NCBI RefSeq assembly: GCF_001429605.1
Contig: NZ_LMSS01000004.1
Coordinates: forward strand, 372,001 to 436,000
Source of the DNA: Phycicoccus sp. Soil802
GTDB taxonomy: Bacteria; Actinomycetota; Actinomycetes; Actinomycetales; Dermatophilaceae
Direction of reading: 5' to 3'
DNA length: 64,000 bases
The notes below the pieces were generated by a model. That model had not been told where the DNA came from and did not search any database. It was given only the letters and a program-made list of their open reading frames with translations. Below are positions 23,313 to 32,359 of this stretch, piece after piece; position 1 is the first letter of the stretch; the number at the start of each line of letters is the position of its first letter. The translations under genes were made by a program, and so were the position numbers.

Positions 23313-24172
23313 GCCGGGAAGGCGTCCGGGTCGGCGATGGCCGTCGGACGGGTGTCGGTGTGGGCGCTGGAAGTCCCGCCGGTGGTCCCGGTGGTCCCGG
23401 TGGTCCCGGTGGTCCCGGTCCCGGTGGTGGTCCCGGTGGTCCCGGTCCCCGTGGTCCCCGTGGTCCCGGTGTGGGTGCCGCTGTAGGCGGCCGCGTTCGC
23501 GACGTGCTGGTCGTCCTCCGCTGCCTGGTCGTGGTGGTCGGCCACGAGACCGCGGCTCAACCGCCCGCCGACGACGCCGATGAGGGCTGCCGCGGCCAGG
23601 AACGTGCCGGGTCGCTGGCGGGCGAACTGCTTGACCTCGGTCACGAGAGAGCCGGGGTCGCGCTGGTCGAGCCAGCCCGCCACATCACCCATGCGCTGGG
23701 AGGCCTGCTGGGCGAGGTCGCTCGCGACGCCCTGCTGTTCGCTGCTGGTGGCCATGCCGGAGAGCTCCCGGCTCAGGGACCGCAGTCCCTCCGCCACCCG
23801 CGTCTGCTGCTGTGCGCTCTGGTCGAGGAGCTCGCTGCGCGTCTGCTGCCACAGCTGCTTGGCCTGCTGGCCGGTCTCCTGCACCACCTTCTTGGCTTCG
23901 TCCTTGCCGACCTCGGCGACGTGCTGCGCGCCGTCCTTGGCCTGCTGGCCCGTGGCAAGAGCCTCGTCCTTGGCGACCTGCTTCGTGTCGCTGTTGCTCA
24001 GGTCGCTGGTGCTCGTGGGACTGGTGCTCGTGGGGCTGGAGCCGATGGGGCTGTCGGTGCCGTGGCTGTCGGTGCCATAGCTGTCGGTGCCCGACGCGGG
24101 GGAGACATCCACCGTGCCGAGCTCGCGGGTGGCGTCCTCAGGCGTGCTTGTCGTTCCGTAGATGTCGCTCAT
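23309..24172 (-). CDS. Membrane-associated protein with Gly-Thr repeat tail
   Basis: A protein of about 287 residues, first in the operon with holin-X and DUF3618. A Ser/Thr/Asp-rich head (1-65) precedes a long amphipathic helical region rich in Gln and Ala (70-190), one hydrophobic helix (FLAAAALIGVVGGRLSRG) and a low-complexity Gly-Thr tail encoded by GGTGGTCCC-type repeats (read on the plus strand, about 23380-23475). ATG 24172 is preferred to 24178: the AGGA abuts the first and is six bases from the second. Function unknown. Confidence 0.75.
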   Translation of the reverse strand: MSDIYGTTSTPEDATRELGTVDVSPASGTDSYGTDSHGTDSPIGSSPTSTSPTSTSDLSNSDTKQVAKDEALATGQQAKDGAQHVAEVGKDEAKKVVQETGQQAKQLWQQTRSELLDQSAQQQTRVAEGLRSLSRELSGMATSSEQQGVASDLAQQASQRMGDVAGWLDQRDPGSLVTEVKQFARQRPGTFLAAAALIGVVGGRLSRGLVADHHDQAAEDDQHVANAAAYSGTHTGTTGTTGTGTTGTTTGTGTTGTTGTTGTTGGTSSAHTDTRPTAIADPDAFPA

Positions 24173-24277
24173 GTCCATTCCTGTTCTGTCAACGAGTGCT
24201 GGACAGGCGGTCCTTCGCGACCGCCGGTAGAAGGGGGATGCCCGGTCCTGACCTGCGCAAACGTCGAAACGCCCGAT

Positions 24278-25162
24278 TTATCGGATGGTCTCGGAATCGG
24301 CCTGCAGGAGGCCGAGCAGCGCCTTGGCGTCATGCGGGGCGTACCCGCGCGCGTCGTTGTCGAAGTAGACGTGGACGTCGAGTCCCTGATCGGCCCACGC
24401 ACGGGTCCTGCTCGCCCAGGCCTCCAGCGAGGCCGGCGAGTAGCCGCTGCGATAGAGCTCGGTGTCTCCGTGGAGGCGCACGTAGACCAGGTCGGCGGTG
24501 ACGACGTCGAACGTTGGCCAGGTGCCGGCGCTGTCCGACAGGACCATGGCGATACCGTTGCGCTGCAACAGTTCTCGTGCTGGTGACGAGTGGAAGCTCT
24601 CGTGCCTGGGCTCGAGCGCGTGACGGATCGGAGCGTCGACGAGGGGAGCGGTCAGGGTGCGCGCCTCGTCGAGCTTGGCGTCGTGCGTCCTGGCGAGCGC
24701 ACCCGCGTCGTCGGTGGTTCGGGGGAGCAGCCGGAAGAAGTCGCTGAGGAGCTGCTCGTCGAAGGGCAGGCTCGCGGGCAGCTGCCACAGCACCGGGCCC
24801 AGCTTGGCGCCGAGGGCGAGCACGCCGGAGGCGAAGAAGTTGGCCAGGGCCGGCTGCACGTCGACGAGGCGGCGCATGTGGGTGATGAACCGGCCACCCT
24901 TGACCGCGAAGACGAAGTCGTCTGGCACCTGCTCGGCCCAGGCGGCGTAGCTGGTCGGTCGCTGCAGCGAGTAGAAGGAGCCGTTGATCTCGACCGCGTT
25001 GAGCTGGCTGGCCAGGTGGGCGAGCTCGTCACGCTGGCGCAGCCCCACCGGGTAGAAGTCACCCCGCCACGAGGGGTAGCGCCAGCCGGACGTGCCGATG
25101 CGGATCTCTCCGCGCCGTGACGCCTGCACAGCGGGAGCCCGATCGCCCTGCGGCCGAGCCAC
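24278..25162 (-). CDS. DUF72 domain protein
   Basis: A 294-residue TIM-barrel-like DUF72 protein. Family motifs: IGTSGWRYPSWRGDFYP at the start, LNAVEINGSFYSLQRPTSY, FVFAVKGGRFITH, HALEPRHESF and VYVRLHGDTELYRSGYS. DUF72 proteins have no settled activity. GTG 25162 is chosen because the longer frame to 25303 reads as an Arg/Ser-rich shadow; no strong ribosome-binding site is seen. It starts five bases after the DUF2795-like gene, so the two form one unit. Confidence 0.9.
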   Translation of the reverse strand: MARPQGDRAPAVQASRRGEIRIGTSGWRYPSWRGDFYPVGLRQRDELAHLASQLNAVEINGSFYSLQRPTSYAAWAEQVPDDFVFAVKGGRFITHMRRLVDVQPALANFFASGVLALGAKLGPVLWQLPASLPFDEQLLSDFFRLLPRTTDDAGALARTHDAKLDEARTLTAPLVDAPIRHALEPRHESFHSSPARELLQRNGIAMVLSDSAGTWPTFDVVTADLVYVRLHGDTELYRSGYSPASLEAWASRTRAWADQGLDVHVYFDNDARGYAPHDAKALLGLLQADSETIR

Positions 25163-25166
25163 TGGT

Positions 25167-25430
25167 TCAGGAGAGGGGTTCGATGCTGCCCAGCGACGGA
25201 CCGTGCCCGGACGCCTCCAGGTGTCCGACAAGGTCCTCGAGCGACTGGAAGTCCCGGGTCCTGGGAGCGACTGAGAGGCGCCACCAGAGGTGGCTGGGTG
25301 CATGTCGCTCGATCAGCGTCGCGGTCAGCCGGTCGTGCGTGGCGGGGAAGCATCCCGGACCCAGGTAGGTGGCCAGCTCGTCGGACCAGCTCGAGTCGGG
25401 GTGCGTGATGGAACCGGTCGCGGTGGTCAT
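25167..25430 (-). CDS. DUF2795-like small protein
   Basis: An 87-residue protein whose centre (YLGPGCFPATHDRLTATLIE, then FQSLEDLVGHLEAS) has the pattern of DUF2795 domains (FPA...L, then S..DL...L). ATG 25430 has GGAG six bases upstream. It is co-directional with and five bases from the DUF72 gene. The assignment is by pattern only. Confidence 0.6.
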   Translation of the reverse strand: MTTATGSITHPDSSWSDELATYLGPGCFPATHDRLTATLIERHAPSHLWWRLSVAPRTRDFQSLEDLVGHLEASGHGPSLGSIEPLS

Positions 25431-25752
25431 GCGCGTCTCCTCGGGTGGCGTCGCACCCGGCCTGCCCCATGGTGCTTCCTCCACCGATACCCGACCCGCC
25501 CGGATCCAAACGCGCACCACAGGTGGACGCGCCACCCGACCCGCGCTGTTGGAGCCGAGTGGCGCGCCTCAGGCAGCCCCTACCCCGGGGACGGCCGGGG
25601 AAACGGAGACGCGGCGGTGGGCGAGGTGGATCCAGCCCCCCCGGCGACCGCGCTGGTTTGTCGGGGAGCCGACCGGGTAGCAGGCAGGAAGACAGGCACA
25701 TCCACCGGACACGGGAGCGGCCCACGCGGCGCTCGCGAGGAGGGAGAGCTTC
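25431..25752. other. Divergent intergenic region
   Basis: About 320 bases between leftward and rightward units. It must hold both promoters, but no convincing -35/-10 pair, palindrome or RNA gene was recognised. Confidence 0.4.
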
Positions 25753-26511
25753 GTGCTCGACATGCAGCGACTCGGACCGGCCAGCCTGGTCCTGGTCCGT
25801 CACGCCGAGAGCATCGGCAACCTGGCGGACCGCGCGGCCCGGCAGGCCGGGTCCGCGCGGCTCGACCTGCAGGACCGTGACGCGGACGTCCCCCTCTCAG
25901 ACACGGGGCGCGAGCAGGCGGACGCCCTGGGCCGGCACCTCAGGGACCTGGACGCGACCGCGAGGCCCACTGCGGTCGTGAGCTCGCCGTACCGACGGAG
26001 TGCGGACACCGCAGAGCTGGCGCTCGCCAAGGCTGGGCTCGCCACCTCGGTGATGCGCGACGAACGGCTGCGCGAGCGCGAGCTGGGGCTGTTCGACGGT
26101 CTCACCGGCACCGGGATCCGTGCCGAGTACGGCGACGAGGCGCGCCGGCGCGAACACCTCGGGAAGTTCTACTACCGTCCGCCCGGCGGTGAGAGCTGGT
26201 GTGACGTCGCCCTGCGGGTGCGGTCGTTCCTGAGCGACGTCGGCACCCGGCCGGCCACCGACCGGCTGTGGATCTTCACCCACCAGGCCGTGATCACCTG
26301 TTTCCGCTACGTGCTGGAGGGGATGGACGAGACCGCGGTGCTGGAGCTCGACCGCACGGTGGACGTCCCCAACGCCTCGACCACCACGTACCGACGCGGG
26401 CCAGCCGGCGTCCCCGAGCTCGTCGAGTACGCGTCGTCCGCGGTGGTGCAGGCGCGAGGCGCGACGCCGACGAAGGAACCGGAGCACGCAGGGCGGGGCA
26501 GCGCGTCGTGA
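25753..26511 (+). CDS. Histidine phosphatase family protein
   Basis: A 252-residue enzyme of the phosphoglycerate-mutase-like fold: LVLVRHAESIGN (phospho-accepting His in RHA), VVSSPYRRSADTAELAL, LGLFDGLTG, and the second His in WIFTHQAVITCFRY. GTG 25753 has AGGGAGAG six bases upstream; ATG 25762 is an alternative. The stop overlaps the NAD(P)H-hydrate dehydratase start (GTGA), suggesting co-translation. The substrate is not predicted. Confidence 0.92.
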   Translation: MLDMQRLGPASLVLVRHAESIGNLADRAARQAGSARLDLQDRDADVPLSDTGREQADALGRHLRDLDATARPTAVVSSPYRRSADTAELALAKAGLATSVMRDERLRERELGLFDGLTGTGIRAEYGDEARRREHLGKFYYRPPGGESWCDVALRVRSFLSDVGTRPATDRLWIFTHQAVITCFRYVLEGMDETAVLELDRTVDVPNASTTTYRRGPAGVPELVEYASSAVVQARGATPTKEPEHAGRGSAS

Positions 26512-27398
26512 GCCGCACCGTCCGTGACCTCGACGCAGCGCAGCTCCGTGCGTGGCCGCTTCCGGAACCGGAGGGGGGCAAGGAGGGCCGCGGTCGGGTG
26601 GTCGTCGTGGGAGGTAGCCGGCGCACCCCCGGGGCGGTGCTCCTGGCGGCTGAGGCGGCGATGCGAGCCGGGGCGGGCAAGCCCCAGGTCGCCACCGCGG
26701 AGAGCGTGGCCGTCGCCGTGAGCGTCGCCCTCCCGGAGGCGCTGGTGACCGCCCTTCCGGAGAGGGGGGACGGTGAGATCGCCGCCACGTCGGTCGACCA
26801 GGTCGTCGACCTGGCCGCCGGGTGCGACGCCCTGTTGCTGGGGCCCGGGCTCCTGTCGCCGGACGCGGCCAACGAGCTGCTCGAGGCGCTGGTGCCGCGA
26901 CTGGACTGCCCGGTGGTGCTGGACGCGTTGGCCATGTCCTACCTGACCGAACATCCCGACGGGGTGACCCACCTCCACGGGAGGGTGGTCCTGACACCCA
27001 ACGACTCCGAGCTCGCCGAGACCCTTGGACTGGACGAGGCCGAGGTCGTGGACAGGGCAGCGGAGTGCTGCGCCGAGCTCGCGGACCGGTCCGGTGCCAC
27101 GGTCGTCGCGGGTGGTGAGACCACCTACGTTGCAGCACCGCGGTCAGAGGTCGTCTGGCGCCACCCGGGAGTGCCCGGACTGGGGGTGGCAGGGTCGGGC
27201 GACGTGAAGGCCGGCGTGGTCGCCGGCCTCCTCGCCCGTGGCGTCCCGGCCGAGGGTGCTGCTGCCTGGGGCGCGGCGCTCCACCTCAGGGCTGGCAGGG
27301 CGGTCAGCGAGCACGAGGCGCCCCTGGGCTTCCTCGCGCGGGACGTGCTGCCCTGGATCCCGCACCTGATGGCGCAGCTGTCGTCGCCCGCGCACTGA
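26508..27398 (+). CDS. nnrD: ADP-dependent NAD(P)H-hydrate dehydratase
   Basis: A 296-residue ribokinase-fold enzyme that dehydrates the S form of damaged NAD(P)H hydrate. Motifs: GGSRRTPGAVLLAAEAAMRA (glycine loop), LLLGPGLLSPDAA, VVLTPNDSELAETLG and the ATP-binding VAGSGDVKAGVVAGLLA (GSGDxxAG). The epimerase half (NnrE), often fused, is missing. GTG 26508 overlaps the upstream phosphatase by four bases. Confidence 0.9.
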   Translation: MSRTVRDLDAAQLRAWPLPEPEGGKEGRGRVVVVGGSRRTPGAVLLAAEAAMRAGAGKPQVATAESVAVAVSVALPEALVTALPERGDGEIAATSVDQVVDLAAGCDALLLGPGLLSPDAANELLEALVPRLDCPVVLDALAMSYLTEHPDGVTHLHGRVVLTPNDSELAETLGLDEAEVVDRAAECCAELADRSGATVVAGGETTYVAAPRSEVVWRHPGVPGLGVAGSGDVKAGVVAGLLARGVPAEGAAAWGAALHLRAGRAVSEHEAPLGFLARDVLPWIPHLMAQLSSPAH

Positions 27399-27428
27399 CG
27401 CACTCGTGCCGGGCGGCAACCGGTGGCG

Positions 27429-28274
27429 TCAGGTCTTGACGCGCCAGTGACCGGTGGCCGGGTCCAGCTCGGCGAGGTGGCGCGCCTCGAACTCGGCCAG
27501 CCAGCCCTCCATCGGGAACCAGCCCCAACGGTCCCGGAACACGTTGGCGTTGCGCACGATCGAGTGCAGGTGACGGACCGGCGGCACCTCGCTGCCGTGG
27601 TGTTGGTGGTATGCCGCGGCGCCGCCGACCCAGAGCAGCTCACCGTGGGCGGCCGCGAGCCGCTGGCCGAAGTCGGTGTCCTCCGCCCCGTAGCCGGAGA
27701 AGGCCTCGTCGAAACCTCCCAGCGCCCGCCAATCCGGAGTCCGCACGGCGAACGACAGCGACCAGAACAACCTGACGTCCGCTCCCGCCAGGACGGCGTC
27801 GCGCACCGGAGCAGGACGGCTCGGGTGCGGCTCGGCACGCTCGGCCAGCCCGGGGAGGCGGTAGTCGCGCGGGTGCGCCACCGCTGGCAGGTAGCGCACC
27901 TCGCCGCAGGCCACCACAGGCGCTGACGCGAGGTCGGAAGCCAGCACGGCGGCATACCGCTCCACCGTCGTCGGCTCGGGGATGCAGTCGACGTCGAGGA
28001 AGACCAGCACCTCCGCCCCCGCCGCGACGGCGGCCTCGGCGCCGGCGTTGCGGGCGCGGGCCAGGGGCAGGTCGGCGGGGTCCGCCGGCAGCTCGACCAC
28101 GAGGGCGTCCGGGTGCTGCTCGTGTGCCACGTCGGCGATGTCGGGGTCGCCCATGGCGACGACGACGTAGTCGTCGGGTTGCTGGGTCTGCTGGAGCAGA
28201 CCCCAGCCCTGTCCGCGCAGGTGCTCGTGGCGACCGTGCGCGATGGTCACCACCGCGGTGCGTGGGCGGCTCAT
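27429..28274 (-). CDS. Family 2 glycosyltransferase (galactosyltransferase-like)
   Basis: A 281-residue GT-A enzyme. VVTIAHGRHEHLRGQ opens the nucleotide-binding fold; VLVFLDVDCIPEP carries the metal-binding DxD; GGFDEAFSGYGAEDTDFGQR is the Glyco_transf_7C acceptor/donor motif with ED. No signal peptide. It is the last of four overlapping glycosyltransferase genes on this strand; ATG 28274 overlaps the stop of the upstream gene (ATGA). The product glycan is unknown. Confidence 0.9.
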   Translation of the reverse strand: MSRPRTAVVTIAHGRHEHLRGQGWGLLQQTQQPDDYVVVAMGDPDIADVAHEQHPDALVVELPADPADLPLARARNAGAEAAVAAGAEVLVFLDVDCIPEPTTVERYAAVLASDLASAPVVACGEVRYLPAVAHPRDYRLPGLAERAEPHPSRPAPVRDAVLAGADVRLFWSLSFAVRTPDWRALGGFDEAFSGYGAEDTDFGQRLAAAHGELLWVGGAAAYHQHHGSEVPPVRHLHSIVRNANVFRDRWGWFPMEGWLAEFEARHLAELDPATGHWRVKT

Positions 28275-29293
28275 CCGCGCACCGGGACGGGGAGGCCGAC
28301 GGTGCTCAGCCGGGTGGCCGCGTCTGCGGCGCCGTGGCCGGTCGACCACCGCGCCCACCCCGCTCCGCCGCGCGACAGCGCGAGCCGCAGCAGCCCCGGC
28401 CAGGCGGCGGCGGGCGGCCAGGCGTCACAGCCCACCGCGATCCCGTGTGCCTCGACCTGGCGGGCGGTGGCGCCCTGCTCGTCGAAGGGCCGTGGCTGCG
28501 CGACGACGACCGCCGGACGCCGGGCGGCGGCCACCTCCGCCACGGCGTTCTGACCGGCGTGCGTGACGACCACGTCCGCCTGCTGGAGCTGCTCCCAGAG
28601 GGGCGTGTCGGAGGGGACGCCGGGGGAGCGCTCGACCCAGGTCCAGGACGGCGTCGCCGCCCTGGCTGCCTCGAGGTCTGCGGCCGTGGTCGTCCGACCG
28701 CCGGCGCCCCAGAGCACCAGCACCGTGCCACCATCGACGGGAGCACGTGGGGGAGGCGGTGACGGCCGGAGGTGGTCGAACCGAGAGATGCCGCCGACGA
28801 ACCAGGCCTTCATGGCCCACTCGCTCGGCCACGAGGTGTCATGAGTCCCCTTGGGCCACGGGGCGAGCAGCGCGTCGGCGGTGTCGTAGGCGAGGCGGTG
28901 GGCGCGGTCGCGGCGTTCGCCCGGCATGGCGACGACGACCGTCGGCACGCCACAGAGCCGCACGAGCAGCGCGACCTCGACGGAGACGTCCACGACGACT
29001 GCCCGGGGCTGGTGCTCGACGACCCAGGCCGTGATCTGGGCCGAGCGCCGCGCCAGCCCGGCATCTCCGCGGGGCACCCAGTGGAGGACCCCGTGCGCGC
29101 TCGGGTCGCCGTGCCGGGCAACGACGTCCGGGTCCTGGTCGTCGTCACGCGCGAGCTGGGTCCAGCCCGAGCTCCAGCCCTCTGGTGCCGGCGCGGAGCT
29201 GAGACCCCAGACCGGTTCGTCCAGCGCGGCGGCGACGCACTGCAGACGGGTCAGGTGGCCCACGCCCTGGTGGTGGGCGTAGTAGCCGATCAC
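28271..29293 (-). CDS. GT-B glycosyltransferase (MurG/family 28-like)
   Basis: A 340-residue protein starting MIGYYAHHQGVGHLTRLQCV, with HHQGVGH typical of MurG/RhlB-like enzymes. The C-terminal half contains DVVVTHAGQNAVAEVAAARR and VVAQPRPFDEQGATA, the nucleotide-sugar-binding region of family 28. Four-base overlaps with both neighbours. Confidence 0.88.
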   Translation of the reverse strand: MIGYYAHHQGVGHLTRLQCVAAALDEPVWGLSSAPAPEGWSSGWTQLARDDDQDPDVVARHGDPSAHGVLHWVPRGDAGLARRSAQITAWVVEHQPRAVVVDVSVEVALLVRLCGVPTVVVAMPGERRDRAHRLAYDTADALLAPWPKGTHDTSWPSEWAMKAWFVGGISRFDHLRPSPPPPRAPVDGGTVLVLWGAGGRTTTAADLEAARAATPSWTWVERSPGVPSDTPLWEQLQQADVVVTHAGQNAVAEVAAARRPAVVVAQPRPFDEQGATARQVEAHGIAVGCDAWPPAAAWPGLLRLALSRGGAGWARWSTGHGAADAATRLSTVGLPVPVRG

Positions 29294-30357
29294 GCCGCCC
29301 GGCCGATGGTCGAGGTCAGCCGCACGTAGTGGGCGAGGTAGGCGTCCACCATGGCGTCCAGGGAACAGTCGCTCTCGGCGTGCTCCCGGCAGCGCGATCG
29401 GTCCAGGCTGCAGACCCCGTCGACAGCCGCCGCGGCCGCGTCCACGTCGCCCGGCTCGACCAGCACCCCGCAGTGCGGAGCGACGAACTCGGGCAGCCCG
29501 CCCCGCCGGTAGCCCACCACGGGCGTCCCGCAGGCCAGCGACTCAGCGGCGACCAGCCCGTACGGCTCGTCCCATTCCGGCGTGACGACGAGGGCAGCGC
29601 TGGAGCCGACCAGGTCTCGCAGCGCCAGCACGTCCAGGTGCCCCAGGTAGTCGACCGTCGGTCCGAGCAGCGGCTCGACCTTCGACCGGAAGTAGTCCGC
29701 GTCGCCGACCGGGCCGGCGAGGCGCAGGTGGCGGCCGCTGGCCAGCGCGATGCGGATCGCCTCGTGCGGCGCCTTCTCGGGCACGATGCGGCCGACCCAG
29801 ACGAGGGCGTCGCCGCCGGGTCCGGGAGCCCAGACCGACGTGTCGACACCGTTGTGCACGACGGCGGCCGAGGTCACGTGCGCCCACTGCCGTGCGGTGT
29901 GGTGGCTCACGGCCACGAAGCGGCTGCGGCCCTGGTCCATCAGGCCGATGGTGGGCTCCAGCCAGGGCGTCGGGGGCGTGTGCAGCGTCGTGAGCATCGG
30001 GGCAGCGCAGGACTGGGCCAGGGCGAGGGGCAGGAAGTGCAGGCTGTTGTTGTGGATCACGTCGACGTCCGAGCGGTCGCGCAGCTCGAGCATCACCTGG
30101 AGGTAGGCGTGGTGTTCGCGCAGCCACGCCTCGGGAGGCATCGACACGTCGGAGCGGGCGAGCTCGCTGAGCTCGAGCGGACGCACGGTGAGCTCGCGGG
30201 CCCCAAGGGCCGGGTCGCTCCCCGGGCCGGCGAAGAGCGTCACGTCGACACCTCGCTCGCGCAGGCCCCGGACGAGCGCCCAGGTGAGCGACTCGAGCCC
30301 GCCGGCGAACGGCTGGCGGAGCGGGTGCCTCGCGGCGGCCAGGATCACGACGTGCAT
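29290..30357 (-). CDS. Family 4 glycosyltransferase
   Basis: A 355-residue GT-B enzyme. The N-terminus (PFAGGLESLTWALVRGLRER) and LTTLHTPPTPWLEP are the acceptor side; WVGRIVPEKAPHEAIRIALA and TPEWDEPYGLVAAESLACGTPVV (here split for length) form the donor site with the EPYGLVAAE motif of GT4. ATG 30357 lies 13 bases inside the upstream gene. Overlap with the next gene is four bases. Confidence 0.92.
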   Translation of the reverse strand: MHVVILAAARHPLRQPFAGGLESLTWALVRGLRERGVDVTLFAGPGSDPALGARELTVRPLELSELARSDVSMPPEAWLREHHAYLQVMLELRDRSDVDVIHNNSLHFLPLALAQSCAAPMLTTLHTPPTPWLEPTIGLMDQGRSRFVAVSHHTARQWAHVTSAAVVHNGVDTSVWAPGPGGDALVWVGRIVPEKAPHEAIRIALASGRHLRLAGPVGDADYFRSKVEPLLGPTVDYLGHLDVLALRDLVGSSAALVVTPEWDEPYGLVAAESLACGTPVVGYRRGGLPEFVAPHCGVLVEPGDVDAAAAAVDGVCSLDRSRCREHAESDCSLDAMVDAYLAHYVRLTSTIGRAA

Positions 30358-31463
30358 GCGAGCCTCCGAGCCAGTGCGGCCGCATAGACCTGCTCGTGCG
30401 CGCGGGCGACGTGGCGGCGTTCGGTGTGCCGCGTGGCCACCGACGCGCGCGGTGCGGTCCCGCCGGCCAGCCAGTTGGAGTGGGCCGTGCGCACGGCAGT
30501 GACGAGGGAGGTGGTGCGCTCGGGGCCGTCTGCGGCATAGCTCAGGCAGGGACGCTGCTCGGCGTAGAAGCCGCAGTCCGGAGCGGCGACCCAGGTGCCC
30601 AGGTCGTGTCCCGCCTCCAGCCAGCCCGAGTGGGTGCCGAACTGGTAGGGGAGCACGGAGACGTCGAGGCCCTGGAGGTAGCCCCAGAGCTCGTCGTCGC
30701 TGAAGTAGTCGTGCACCTTCAGCTCCAGCGCGCCACGCTCGGCCAGAGCGGTGAGCCGCGAAGCGAACACCGGCTCGTGGCGCGGGAAACCGGCTGTGAT
30801 GACGTCGGTGTGGGCGTCCACGCGGAGGCGGGCACCCGGCATACCCGGCATCGCCTGGACCAGCGCCTCGACGAGGGGCAGGGGGTCCATGTTGGCGCGC
30901 AGGCTCTTGGCGTGGAGCCCGACCACGAACGCCTCGCGCGGCGCGCGCGGACGGCGGAGCCACTCGTCAGGCACGACCTGGGGGTGGGGGAGGACGGTCG
31001 CGTCGCGACCCCACCGGGCCCGGATCGTCGCAGCCGCCCCGGGGGTGAGCGTGATCAGGGCGTCGGCTGCCGCCACGAGCACCCCCAGCTGCGCGTCGTG
31101 GAGCTCCGCAGCCTCGTGGTGGGGGTTGCGCAGGTCGTGCACAGTGAGGACGAGCGGCTTGTCGTGGCGGTGCAGGGCGTCGACGACGTCGCGCAGGTCG
31201 TCCGGCGACAGCGCGTCGAAGCCGAAGTGGACGTGCATCAGGTCGAAGTCGGCCGCGTGCTCGTCGACCCAAGCGCTCGTGAGCATGCGCGGCGGCCACC
31301 ACGGCGAGTCGGGGGAGCTGTCTGCGGGCGGGTCGGGCAGACGCACCACGCGGGTGCGGTCGGGTGCGGGCGGCGACAGGTGCCGCACGTAGACGTGACC
31401 TGAGGGGACAGAGGCGACGACGAGGCTCAAGGCTGACCTTCGGAAAGGGGCGTCGAGCGCCAT
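30345..31463 (-). CDS. Glycosyltransferase-like protein, first of cluster
   Basis: A GT-B-type protein of about 361-372 residues. LMHVHFGFDALSPDD and LVLTVHDLRNPHH resemble family 4 acceptor domains; the C-terminal part (LDVSVLPYQFGTHSGWLEAG, then DLGTWVAAPDCGFYAEQ) replaces the usual E(x7)E region, so it is divergent. A TTG at 31430, with GAAGG six bases upstream, may be the true start; ATG 31463 lacks a ribosome-binding site. It begins the four-gene glycosyltransferase operon. Confidence 0.82.
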   Translation of the reverse strand: MALDAPFRRSALSLVVASVPSGHVYVRHLSPPAPDRTRVVRLPDPPADSSPDSPWWPPRMLTSAWVDEHAADFDLMHVHFGFDALSPDDLRDVVDALHRHDKPLVLTVHDLRNPHHEAAELHDAQLGVLVAAADALITLTPGAAATIRARWGRDATVLPHPQVVPDEWLRRPRAPREAFVVGLHAKSLRANMDPLPLVEALVQAMPGMPGARLRVDAHTDVITAGFPRHEPVFASRLTALAERGALELKVHDYFSDDELWGYLQGLDVSVLPYQFGTHSGWLEAGHDLGTWVAAPDCGFYAEQRPCLSYAADGPERTTSLVTAVRTAHSNWLAGGTAPRASVATRHTERRHVARAHEQVYAAALARRLACTS

Positions 31464-31571
31464 GGGCGACCCGACTGGGGCAGCAGGCGCATGGCTTGAC
31501 CGGCTCTGGACTTCTCAGGTCAACGTAACCCGTCACGCCGACAATGGCGACCCCCTGTCGCCCCGGGTCGC

Positions 31572-32279
31572 TCAGGACAAGGTGGCGCGGTGGCTCTCGT
31601 TGATCTTCTCGGCCAGGGCAGCGAGCTTGGTGTTGGTGCGGCTCGAGGCGCTCCGGAGGATCTCGAAGGCCTCGGTGTCGCTGACCTGGTGGGCTGCCAT
31701 CAGCAGACCGATCGCCTTTCCGATCTCGCGGTTGCTCTCAAGGCCCTTGCGGAGGTTCTCCGCAGTGGTCTGCCGCTCGGACGCCGCGAGCGACACGGAG
31801 GTGAAGGCGGCGAGGACGGCCCCGACGTCGACCGACTCCTTGGTGAGGGCGCCGGGGGTGTCGGAGAAGACGTTGAACGCGGCCCGGCTGCCGAGTCCGT
31901 CCATGAGCTGGTAGCCGATCATGCCGCGGACCGGGGTGCGCGCCAGGGTCAGCTCGGCCAGCCGCGGCCACTTCGAACCGGAGCTGATGTCGGAGTCGTG
32001 CTGGACGGAGTCCTCCACGATCGCATCCACACACGGTCCCTCATGTGCCTCGGACTCCAGTCGGTCCATCTGCCGTGCCACGTCGTCGGAGGCGGCGCGG
32101 GTCCGCAGCTGCTCGTTGGCGTCGAGGGTCGAGATGCACGCGTGGTCGGCCCCGGGGATGACGTCCACGGCCGTCTGGCAGATCGCTGTCAGGATCTCGT
32201 CAGAGCCTGACCCCGCGTACACGAGCTCGGCGAGGGCGGCGAAGGCCTCAGTGGCCTCGTGGGGGATGCGTGTCTCCAT
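31572..32279 (-). CDS. GAF and ANTAR domain regulator
   Basis: A 235-residue protein with a GAF domain (about residues 20-150) and C-terminal ANTAR (about 165-225: GLESNREIGKAIGLLMAAHQ, then AFEILRSASSRTNTKLAALA). It is predicted to bind RNA hairpins and prevent termination. ATG 32279 gives the usual N-terminus, but ATG 32363 overlaps the DUF1989 stop (ATGA) and would add 28 residues and couple translation. The neighbouring GntA/DUF1989 genes on the same strand are possible partners. Confidence 0.88.
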   Translation of the reverse strand: METRIPHEATEAFAALAELVYAGSGSDEILTAICQTAVDVIPGADHACISTLDANEQLRTRAASDDVARQMDRLESEAHEGPCVDAIVEDSVQHDSDISSGSKWPRLAELTLARTPVRGMIGYQLMDGLGSRAAFNVFSDTPGALTKESVDVGAVLAAFTSVSLAASERQTTAENLRKGLESNREIGKAIGLLMAAHQVSDTEAFEILRSASSRTNTKLAALAEKINESHRATLS

Positions 32280-32359
32280 GGGGTCAGTATCACCCGAACC
32301 GCGCCCACCGGGTACAGCGTCCTCCACGAGCCCCACCTGCGGCGTGGGCAGGTCGCCGG

